Source: Bilabrum cf. latius
Lineage: Eukaryota; Bigyra: Bicosoecida; Bigyra; Bicosoecida
Assembly (NCBI GenBank): GCA_965178125.1
Contig: OZ237746.1
Location: 1,178,001-1,242,000 of the forward strand
Direction: 5' to 3'
DNA: 64,000 nt
Shown: piece after piece, positions 35,827 through 47,800 of the stretch
How positions within the stretch are numbered: the first letter of the stretch is position 1
Layout of the letters: every line of letters begins with the position of its first letter
Made by a program: the position numbers and the translations under genes
The notes under the pieces: model-generated
The model's database searches: none
What the model was told of the DNA's origin: nothing
What the model saw: only the letters and a program-made list of their open reading frames with translations

Positions 35827-38800
35827 TTACTGCTGCAGCTGCTCCTTGAGGATAAGGTCCTCGAGCGCCACACCGACCTGCTTGTCACCAGTCTCTCCAC
35901 CTGCGCCACCTGCGCCACCTGCGCCACCTGCGCCGCCCCTACCCCCAGCCCTGCCCATGCTCCTACTGCCATCGGCCCCGCTCATATCAGCTACACTACC
36001 AATCCCCGCCCTCGCCGCCACGGAAGCAACCACGATGGCCCTGGCAGAGTCCGTCCCCAGCCGATACACGAACAGCACCAGCACCTTGCCCAGCTGCACC
36101 AGCGGCTCCTGCAGCACGATGTCCACCACGAATGCAACCAGGCTCGCGACCACCCAGGCCCTCGCCTGCTCGGGGGTGAACAGGATCCCGTACAGGCAGC
36201 ACAGGTAGAACATGAAGCCCACCAGCACCAGCATCACCCCGTACACCAGCCCGATCATGAGGCCTCGGTCCCACCACGCCTCCTCCCAGTCCTGCACCTG
36301 CTGCTGCCTCCTCCTCCGGATCACCGCCCGTCGCCTCTTGAGCAGACGGGCAATCACCTGCGCAGACGTTTTGAACTTGCTGTCCTGTCCGTTGAGCGAC
36401 TGGGCCACCTCGTCACGGATGCGCACCTGCTCCGACCCGCTGCGTGCCAGGTTGCCCCGGTACCACTCGAAGACGAAGTACCCTGCAAGCACCACCAGCG
36501 CGGGCAGCACCTGCAGCCCCAGCACGGCAGCTGCGGCCTCGAGGGCGAAGGGCAGCTGCATCACCCCAAAGATAATGCCCCCAGTCGTCTGCATCACTAT
36601 TGCCGGTACCAGGGCGTACAGCGCGTTCTGTACCCACCCCCGCCTGGACAGGATAAATGCCACTGTGCCCAGCACCATCATGGCCAGACCAATCCCAGCC
36701 AGCAGAGCGATTGACCACCCAGATCCCTCCTGCTCCGCCCACACCTCTGCACTCAGCAGGTACAGCCCCAGCAGCATTCCCACGAATCCAGCCCACACGT
36801 ACACCAGCGACACGATCCCGATGGCGTTCAGCCACGGGCGCAACCAGGCCTCGGGGAGCGGCGCACGAGCGCTTCCTTGCGACCGTCCGTCCTGCATGGG
36901 GGTCGCGTCCACCGCCCCTGCCAGTCTGAGGCTCCGGAGCACCCTGCGACACGTGTGCTCGAACTCGCCCTCCAGCACGGCCCAGTTCTCCCTGGCGTCG
37001 TCTACGCCTGCTCCAGCCGCGGATGGGTCCGAGACCGGGTCCTGGGCCTGCAGGGCATCGTTGCCACCGGATGCAGCAGCCCCCGAATCTGTAGCGCCGT
37101 CCACAGAGGCCTTGGAGTGCGACTGGGCATGCTGCATGGACTCGCGCCTGGACTGAATCATCGGCGCCTGTCCGTACCCGGGCCCTCCTGCCTCACTGTG
37201 CACACGGTGCGCAAGGGCCGCCGCCAGCACGGCTGCCGCTTTCACGCCCGAGTCTTCCATGGCCCCTTCCTGCTTCTGACCACCCTCACGCGGGATGGCC
37301 GCCAGCACGGTCCGCCCCAGCCGCTCGATTGACTCGCCCATGCGCACTTCTGGATTGTCCAGCGGCCTGCCGCTCGATGCCAGCCCTGGCTTGGCCACCA
37401 CCTGCAGTAGCGCCAGCCGCACCTCCTGCAGTGACATAGCCCCGGCAGGCGGCCCAAAGCCCGCCATCCCCCTCCTCCCTCGCCGGTACACGAACCAATC
37501 CACAGCGGCATCCAGGTCCTCCAGGGAGGACACCACCGCCCGAGTCACCGCAGGAGCCGCGGCCTTGGCCCGCTGAGCCAGCACCTCCTCGCCGTCTGGC
37601 CCAGACTTCGGGTCGTCGTCACCCCCGACTGCCCCAGGAGCAAGCGCCATGCCACCGCCATTCAGGTGCCCAACACCCGCAAGCACGGCCTCAAGGGGTA
37701 CAATAGACTCCACCACCTCATGCGATCCACCGGTGGACGATGACCCCCCTTCCGTACTCGAATCGGACGCGGCCTCCTGGCCTATCTCCCCATCAAGGTT
37801 GGCGTCAGGGGCAGCCACAGGCCCGGGCTCCGCTCCATCTGACCGCCAGACATGCATCCTTGCTGTAGCAGATCCATCACCATTGTCATTCTGATTCTGC
37901 TGCAGACCTGCGGTAGACACGGGGCGGCCCGCAGCAGAGGACATGCCCTCAAGCGCCACCCCGATACCATTCCCAGCCTCCGCAATGTGTGGGTCCGGGG
38001 CGTCGGCTGGCGGGCCTTCCAAAGTGTACTTTTCTTCGTCTCGAGTTATGTAAGAAGGAGTCCGGGCCAGCGCACCGCATTCCCCTGACACCTGCAGTGC
38101 ATCCAGCGCCTCCTGCTTCCTCCTCGCCATATCTTTGGCCCGTTGCTGTCTTACTGCATACGTAACATCCAGGCTCTCGGCCCGAAAGGTGTTGATAAAC
38201 GCGAACAGACGGGGGGACAGACGCTCCACCGGAATCATAGAGGCTGCAGAGATCGCGGCCGACACGAAGCGGGCGGATACGCGCTCCGCCTCGCTGCCAA
38301 AGAAGACGGCGTTGATGGCCATCGAGGTCAGGCACGTGGCCACCAGGATCAGAAGCCGCTGCGGCCGGGTCACCACCAGGAGGTCCTCCTGGGGCGTAAA
38401 GAAGATGCTGCCCCACATGTGGTCTCTCCGCAGCGCATCAAGCCACTACTGTGTCAGATAGGCCACTACTAGCCAGAGCGTGCCTCGCTGTCGAAGGTCC
38501 GTCCACTCCTGCCTCGCATCCTCCTTGTCCTGTCGAATCGCCTCTAGTTGCGCTCTAAGGCCTTCCTCCTCCCCCTTCACCGCCGCCTCGATCTTGTCCA
38601 GGTCCACATAGGCGGGATACACGGCGTACAGCTCCTCTTCCAGCGCACCTGCTGTCTCTGCCACCCTCGTCTCGGTGGCTTCATCCACTGCCTTACCACT
38701 CATTTCCTGCAGCGGTCCACTGCCTGAAACTAGCTCACGGGGAGGACTGGGTGTGCTGGGTAACGGACTCTGACGACCACCGCCAGCACCGGCCGAGTGC

Positions 38801-41800
38801 AGCAGCTCCTGCTCTGCAGGTGTTGCCGCCTCCGAGCCCCCCTTCCTGCTCTCGCCCTCCATGGGCCTAATCGATACAGCCCCAGCACTCATGGCCAACT
38901 CCACGGCACTTGACGGAAAGCCTGCATCCCCAGCACTCGATCCACCCGTTGGCCCCGCTGCATACGCAAGACGTCTTGTAGACCTGCCCGATCCACCTGC
39001 AGCACGGCCTGCGGATTGCCCGCTTTGGGTGGCAGCGGCCTGTTTCCTTCTCTTCTGCTCCTGCACGATCTTCCAGCGGTACCTCTGCAGCACCTTAAGG
39101 TACACCTCCAGCTGGTCCTCGATGTGCAGCTGCTCCATACCCACCTGTCGTTGGATGTGCCCAAACCGAAGCATGTGCGCCTATCGCAGCTTCCGCAGCT
39201 CTGGCCTGCGATAACCCTCAAACACGGCAGACACCATCCACGAGATCCCAAATGCAAGCAGAAGCACGCCCAGCACAACCACCGGGAAGAGGTTCTCGGG
39301 CTGCAAGTAGTTCCGCAGCAGCCCGGCGTCCCCAACCGGATCCACCCGATTCACCGTGGGCAAGTCCCTTCGCACCACGGCCGCGAAATCGGACAGATGG
39401 GTAGACGCGCACACGGCCACTCGCTCTCCCGTCTGCACGTCTCGGTTCACCCTGACAAGCACCAGGCCAGCAGCCGACTCACCGCTATAGCTGCTGCCAT
39501 CCAGCCCCTGGCACACGAAATCCTCCGGCGTGGCACTTGCCTGCATTGGCACACGCACCAGGATGGGGCACTGCAGCCCTGACACCTCCGTCTCCATCGA
39601 CACACCCGCATCTGCCAGACTCACCGTGACAAACCCTGCCGGCCTCTCTTCTCTCTCCGAGGATGCAACCAGCAGGTCCTGGGGAGCTTGTGGGGACACC
39701 TGCCACTGCACCATCCGCAGGTCAATCGGGCCATCACCCTCTGCCAACAGCTGGCCAGCAGCCCCCCGCGCGTCCACACCACCGAGCCCCCGGCCATCTA
39801 CCACTGCCAGCTAGCCACCTACGTTTCCGCCCGCAGCAGTCCGGCGCACCGTCACTTCGGCGGTCCCAGGCAGCGACAACACCAGCGGGCCTTCTCCGGG
39901 TACAACGTCCAGCGACGCCGATGCAGCCACCCGCTGCATCGTGCCGTCCGTGGTGGCCCTGTATTCCGCCAGCTCATCCATCAAAACCTATGCAACGGCA
40001 ACGCTGCCACTTTGCGCTCTCCTCGTCCTCTTCCCACCGACTTGCCCACCCTCTGATTCCAGCGCCTGCTGCATGAGCCCCAGGATTTCCCGCCCGAGGG
40101 ACTGCAGTGAGTTCAACGCAGATGACGCAGCGAGTGATGTCTCCTGCTGCGAGCCAAACACCGACAACACACCGTCCAGCCCGTCGTTCACCACAGCCGC
40201 AGTGGCATTTTCTCCGCTGGCATTTTCGATCACCTTGCCCAGCAGCGACTGCAGCAAGCCCTGCAGCTGTCGCCGCGCAACCGGAGGCAGCTCACCCGGA
40301 TCCCCGAACAGGCCCGAAATCACGCTCAGCGCCTGCTCCGCCTCGTCCGGTGTGGCCGATTCCAGCTGCTCAAGCGACGACTGCAGCACCTCAACCGCCG
40401 AGCGACGAACAGCCCACACGCTCTGCAGCAGGTCCTTGCTCACGTCGCATGCCCGCCCATTCCATCCATCCTAGCACATGCACACAGCTGCGCACCCGAT
40501 GCTGTTGCCACCTGCCCTCACCACACATGCAGCATCGCTGGGAACGCGGGCGCACGCCCCGTGCCCACTGCACTCCACCGCAGGCACGCGCCCCCCCGCG
40601 GCAAGCACCCCATCCGAAGACCCAGGGCACGCTGCAAGGCCACCATCAGACGGGTTGCCGTCGATGGAAGCCGGTGGCCCGACCAGGCACTGGCCACGGA
40701 AGCACGAAGCCACGTCGCCGCCGCCTGCAGGAGCCACGCATGTCGTGGCATTGCAGCTGGATGCGCCCGTATCGGATCGCACCACCGCCCCTACCACGTC
40801 TGAGATAGTCTGCAGCGTTGCTAGCACCTCATCCACAGACTGGTACTGTGTCGCGTTGCCTAGGGCACCCACGCTGTCTGTGAGATCATCAAGGCGACCT
40901 TCAGCCACGGCTGTGGCGTTCTCCCTGCCCGCATCATCCGACACTTCCTGTCCTAGCACATGCACCAGCACAGGTCTTCCGTCCGTTCCGTACACGGACT
41001 CGACAGTGGCTCCCAGCTGGTCCCTCACCTGCACGCTCAGCACCACCGCCTGAGCCACCCCTGGCGTACTGGCCAGCGCATCCCGGCCCTCCTCCCCGGG
41101 ACCCACGCGCGCCCCTTCCAACACGGGGGACTGTGAGAATCCCCGACTCAGAGGCACAAACCGAGACCCAGACGAGCGGTCCAAGCGGGATACCAGCTCG
41201 GCATCCGCGATCGACCCGGCTCCAGCAGCTTCCGACGTGGCCAGGGCAAGCTGGTAGTACCCGAAGCGGTAAGCTAGCGGCAGGTGGGATGCCTCGTCCG
41301 TCCACCCAACAGCACGCAACTCTAGGCCTTCATCGACTTGATCCAGGAGTCGCACACTGACAACACCACCAGCTCCCGATGCACCGGGCGTGGAGGCCTC
41401 GAGGTGCCCAGAGGAAGGCGGGGCGTTGGTCTGGATTGCCACCGAGGCGGCCACGCTCCATCCAGCACTGGCACTGGAAACCACCACCTGCACCCGGTAC
41501 TGCGTCCCGTCCTCCAGCAGCGATGCCAGGATCACCGCTTGTGCCAGGGTGGGCGTCCCGCTGAAGATGGAGCCTCCAAGCGACTGGTCGCCCGATGCGC
41601 CCTGAAGCACGCTGTACGTCACCGTGGCATCTGTCGGCAGACCGTCACTGCCAGGAACACCGTCGATCACATCTCCCGTACCTGCATCTGTTAGTGTGGA
41701 ACGTACGATGAGCCGTCTCTCCGTGTTGATGAGGGCCCCACCTTCCTCCGTGGATGCACCTGCAATGAGCGAGGAACGGTCCACTTCCAGCTACACCAGA

Positions 41801-44800
41801 GGGGGCAGCTCCACCGCCTCATCTTGGACCAACGGGGACACGCCCACAGTGACGAACGCCGTCTGCGACCTGCGTCCTAGAGGGAACAGCAATCCATCCG
41901 TGGATTCCGGGTTCCTCGTCACGCTCACCGACAGGACCACCACCGACCCGGCGGGCAACGAACCCGCGGGCAGTTGCAGCTCCGGCCCACGCTGCTGCGT
42001 GACCAGCTGCGAATCTCCCCGCAGCGCTATCGGGGTTGTGACTAAAGGCAACAAGGCGGACGATCCAGCACCCGTCAGGTTCAAGCCGGGACAAGGCATT
42101 CCCTCGTCAAACGCAGCTGCCGCAGAGGTTACCTCCTGCAGCTCCTGCCGCACGATCGAGGCGTCCTGCAGCCCTTGGCGCGCCACCCTGCACTGCCACT
42201 GCATCTCCAGCTTCCGTCCAGTCACGTCCAGATCCGCGGATCCCCGGGCATCGAGCGTAAGCTCTTGCTCTGCGGCCAGCTACCTCCTAGCCCCTCCCGC
42301 GATGGCAGCACGCACACCTTCCGGCCGCACTACAAGTCGCACATCCGCTGAAGAAGACACGCTAGTGGTCTAGCCCGAGCCTAGCGACAGCCGCTACCGC
42401 ACGATAGCACGCAGCGTGTACGTCCGGCCCGCCCTCAGCGCCCCCGCCGGGAGCTGGATCGCACGCCCCCGCTGTCTCCTAAATCCGTTTAGCTCCTGCT
42501 CCGACAGCAGCCGACCAGGCAGCGAACCATCCGACACCCCATCCGTGGGCACTGCGGCTGTCATGATCCACCGCACGGGCTCCTGCTCCACGGACGCATC
42601 CACGCACGGAGACGCCTGCACCCGGGTCTGCAGCGTGAGGGGCCGCAGCGCCGACCCCTGCACCAGCTCTCCGCCCACTATGGAGATGCGAGGCACGTTC
42701 TCGGCTGATCTGCGGATGGTCACGGTTGAGCTGCCCGTGGACTCTGACAGGAAATTGGCCACGGTCACCCGCAAGGTCACATTCGACGCCTGGGAGGTGG
42801 CTGTTCGGGGGAGCGTGACTCTGGATAAGCGGCCGGCAGGTCCGCCCAGATATGTCTGCACCTGCTGCACGTCAGCTGCCTGCACACCGGCTCCGTCCAT
42901 GCCTACCAAATGCCACTGGTACGATAACGTCCTACCTAGCGTGCCGTAGGATGCCCCTGCATTGGCAGTGATGCCGTCGCATGGCCCGATGGACTGCGGC
43001 GCCTGCACCACTGCCACTGGAGCCAGCACAGCGGCCCTTGGAGGCTCAATCTGCACGCAACTCGCGCCCATAGTTCGCAGGGAGGAAGGCACAGATCGTA
43101 ATACGCCCGCTCTCAGCCGCAGCTATGACAGCGCCTGCCCCGCTGAGGTGCCAGCAGCGCCGAATTCCGGGCACGACAGCACGCCGTCCCACGGCCGCAG
43201 CGGCACCACGGCTGCTCCCGGTCCTAGGTACACGTCCAGCTGCCTAGAGGACCTGAAGGCACACCATGCTGTCTGCCCCTACACCCCCTGAGCCCGCGCC
43301 GCCAGTACCCATACCACGTTGGAGAACAGCAAGTCGCAGGGTCCCGCCTGCTGCCCCCCCGTCCCAATACTCACATCCACGTCGGAGGCGAAGGTCACCA
43401 CCAGCCGGGCCCCGGAGGAATCGAACACGGCTGACTTCACCACGGGGGCGGGTCTGCGGTCCTGCAGGACCACCTGTCCAGATGCAGTGGCATACTGCGC
43501 CCTTTGGGATAGGGGGTCCTGCAGCTACACGTCGGCCGCCCTGGTGGCCCCACCGCTCAGGGTCACACTCACACCGTGCCGGAAGCTGCCTCCTTGCACG
43601 GCTGCATCCGACGGTACCACCAGCAGTCGGCGGGGAGATTGCCAAGCACACATGGCGGCTCCTGTAGCAGCAGTGTTACCCGCCCCACTTGCCTAGAATG
43701 CCAGGAACAGCGTGGCTGGAGAGATGGGGGCTGGAGTGGAGCTGCATGGGAAGCCGCTGGATCGCACCGTCTGCACCAGGGTGGCCGAGGCTGTCTCTCC
43801 CGTCAGCCTGGCGGGCAATGCTGCCAGGACAGACCATCCTCCCATGTTTGTATCTCGATCAAACTGCACCAGCACAGCGTCTGCGACTTCAAGTATGGAG
43901 GCGGACTGCAGCACGGGGGCATCCACAAATACCGTCTCGATCCGCCGTACGGCCGGCTCGATCACCTCCTGCACATCGACCCGAGCGATGCCACCTGCCT
44001 GGGCTAGTGGGTTGCCCGTTGCACCTGAACCAATGGCCTGCTGTGTGGAGCTGTCGTACTCCGGGTCTGTGCTCGTGAAATCGAGGTTAACTGCCCCACC
44101 CAGGATCAGAGTCTCTGTCAGTTCGCTGGGCAATGTCCCCGAGGGCTGGCTCCTGAGGGTGAAGGTCACCCTCCCCTGCCACTCTGACGGCTGAATCACT
44201 CTGCTGGAGGGACCCACCACAGCCAGATACCCGGAACTGTCCCCATCGAGGAGACAATCTACCCGCACCGAGGCCGTGGGTCGACTGCCCAGAGACACAG
44301 TCACCTGGGCATCCCTGTAGGTGTACCCAGATCCACCTGCTGCGGTCTGTGTCGCTGCAATCACCACTTCCTGCGGCTGCACAGTCACCCCAACGCCATC
44401 CACCTCCCGCAGCGGCAGCACCAGAGTCGCGTTCCTCCTCCCCACAGAACCATCCGCGATGGCCAGGTAGCCCCCATCGGTGGTGCCGCCGGCATCCAAC
44501 TCAACGGACACATGCACAGGATCACGCACTGGACTGGCCACCCCATCTGCAGACGTGGTGATCATCACAGCCTGAGGGACACTCCAGTCGCTGCTCGTGA
44601 ACTCAAGCACCGAAGCAGTCACGTTGCTCTCGGCATCCGAAGGCACACCCCCCTGGTCCTGCACCCCAACTACCAAGGTCACGGTACCGGAGGGCTGGGA
44701 CGCTAGAGCCACAGCAACGAAAGCAGACTCCCCTTCTGCGATCATAGCCAAGCCCCCATTGTCGCCTGCATCACCGGCCAGCAGATACACCGATGTATCA

Positions 44801-47800
44801 CTGCTGTTGCCATCTCGGGAATCCACCCGCTGCTGCAGCCCCAGAGGCAACCCACCGGCCCCGGCCAAAGGTGCATCTCCAGGTGCCCCAAAGATGATGA
44901 ATCCGGCTTCGTCATTGTCCTCTTGTTGCACTGTGACCGTCGCCGCTGTCAGCTCATGCACACCGTCTGGTGTCTCCAGCCGCAGCTTAAACCCGAGCGC
45001 CGGGCAGTTCCCGGCCCCAGCAGATCGATCGTCTGGGAGTCGCACCTGCAGCAGCACCGGGACGTCAAAGCCCTCCCTGGTCACGGCCGTGAGCACCTCT
45101 TCCTCTCGCACCATGGCACGCAGGTCCTTGCCGCGGTGGGTCAGCGGGAACTGCGTCAGGACGGCGCATGCGGCGTCATTGCCCGGGGTGCCTGCATCCA
45201 TCGACTCGCCCAGGACGATCCTGGCCCCTTGCCCCCCCATGGGCTGCGACAACGACACGCTCAGTCCCAGCGTGCTTCCCTCCTCCGCCAGCACAAGCAG
45301 GTCGGATGCCTCCGCATACCTGCCTCCATCAGCCCCTGAGACAGCTACTGGATCCACGCCGAACTCGAACGCCCGCACCCCAACTGGGAGAGTTGCGCCC
45401 GGCGCAACCGCTCCAGCCGCCTCGATGAGTACGGCGGCGATGGGAGGCGGGCTCGCACTAGCAGCAGCTGCACTTGACGATGGTGTCGGGCTCGCACTAG
45501 CAGCAGCTGCACTTGACGATGGTGGCGGGCTCGCATTAGCGGCAGCTGCACTTGACGATGGTGGCGGGCTCGCACTAGCGGCAGCTGCACTTGACGATGG
45601 TGTCGGGCTCGCACTGGCGGATGTGGCTGCACCTGGACTCGCGCTAGGCACCGATCCCCCTATGAAAATCACGTGCACTGCTCCTCGATCATCTCCTCCC
45701 GTGTCATCCCCACGTGCACCTGCCACGATGACCGTCCTACCGAGGCCTTGCAATGCAGTCGGGGCAGCCACGCCAGAGCCTGCGTCCCAGGTAGCGCTCA
45801 GCATCGAGTCCAGCCTCGTGATCTTGGTGAAGTCCCTGACCGGGTCTGTCTCGGTGCCCGGGTTGAGATAGAGGATGTACAGGGCCCCCGAATTGGCGCC
45901 GCCCGTATCATCGGAGCCTCCGCCAACCAACAAGTCCTCCTGTCCATCACCATCAATGTCCCCGCACTTGCCCACGGCTCCAAAGCCTGACCCTGTTTCA
46001 AGGGTACCACTCGGCAGCCCTCCCTCGCCGTCACTGATCTCCTCCACAGATCCAGGGATAGCACTGCCGTCAGATGAAACCCGGAACAGCAACACGCGGT
46101 CTGGGCTCGCCCGCGCTGCAACATCCACTGGATTCCCGGCCTAGCGGGGCTCCAGGGGCACAAGCAGTGCGCTTAGCTGCATTGAACCTAAATCAACGGA
46201 CGCAAAAGCGCTCCCCGGACCCGGCGTGATCCTAGTGTGGGCCTTGACCCTGTCGTTTGCCCGCATGAAGAGCACAAATAGGGCACCGTTGTTCATGCCT
46301 CCCGTGTCATCAAACGGTGCACCCACCATGATGTCGTTCAGTCCATCGCCGTCAACATCACCAAGACTCGCCAACGACTGCCCAAAGTTATTGTTTGAAG
46401 CAATTGCGCCAGAAGGTATACCGCCGTTGAATCTATCGATCCTCTGAGTGTGCACCACCGTGGCATTGGGAAGCACGCGCATCACGAAGACCATGTCCCC
46501 GCCCTCTGCTCCTCCCACCAGTCGAGGCAGGTGGCCCTAGTCGCCGTCGGGCTGGTCAAACCGCCCAGGCACGCCGAAGAAGTTGCTGGTACGAACCGCG
46601 AGGTTAGCCCCGCCCTCTGTGATCGAGATTTTCTGGAAGTCTCTCACGGTCCCATTCCGGTGCAGGAAGAATACGTACATGGCTCCAGCATTGGTGGCAC
46701 CATCGTCAGTCGTGATGGCAGATACACCCAGCTCGTCGATCCCGTCGCCGTCCAGGTCCCCAAGGCTGGCAATGTGGGTGCCTAGCTGGTCTGAGTCGGA
46801 TAGCTGGTCGCTGGGGAATCCTCCCTCCCCGTCAGCGATCTTGACCGTAGACAGCACCGTGCCGACGGCTGCGGGTGACGGCGACGCTGACGGGGTGAGA
46901 CTGATGCTGGGCGTGGGAGTGGGGCTTGTGGAAGGGCTTGGACTGGGCACTGACCCACCGATGAAGATCACGTGGATAGACCCACGACCAGTCCCGCCCG
47001 TGTCGTCCTTCCATGCACCTCCGATCAATGTTGTCCTGCCCTAGCTGCCCAATCCGCCCACAGCAGCGGCTCTTCGCATCTCAGACCCAACCTGCCATGT
47101 CCCATTCAGCGCCGGGTCCAGCCTCGTGAGCTTGGTGAAGTCCCTGACCGGGTTCGTCGACCCACCCGGGTTAAGGTAAAGGATGTATAGGGCACCCGAG
47201 AGAGTCCCGCCGGTGTCGTCTTTTGGCGCACCCACCAGCAGGTCCTCGTATCCGTCACCATCTAAATCACCCAAGGTACTGACAGTGCCAAACTGAGAGC
47301 CTGCTTCGATGGCACCATTGGGCATCCCACCAATGCCACTTCCAATGACCTCTAATGATCCAGGTATGGCCGTGCCATTTGCAGCAATCCGCAGTAGACC
47401 GAGCGGACGGTCATCAAGCCCGATAGATATTGCTACATCAACCGGGTTTCCGGCTTGGCGGGGGGATAGCATGGTTATGTCCGTGCCGATGTTCAGACTG
47501 GCCACGTCAATGCTGGCAAACACACTCCCTGCCCCACTCGTTATCACGGTGTGGCCCCTGACCGTGTCGTTGCCCCGCATGAAGAGCACGTACAGGGCCC
47601 CATCATTTGTTCCTCCGAGGTCAGAGAACCTCGCCCCTGCGATGAGGTCGTTCAAGCCGTCGCCGTCAATATCAGTCGATAGGCCGTACGCCACGGCCCC
47701 AAAGCGGCCCTGAATGGACCCGCTGGGCATCCCGCCCTCTCCATCCGCGATCTTGGTTGTGTGCACCACCGTGGCATTTGGCAGGATGCGCATGATGTAG

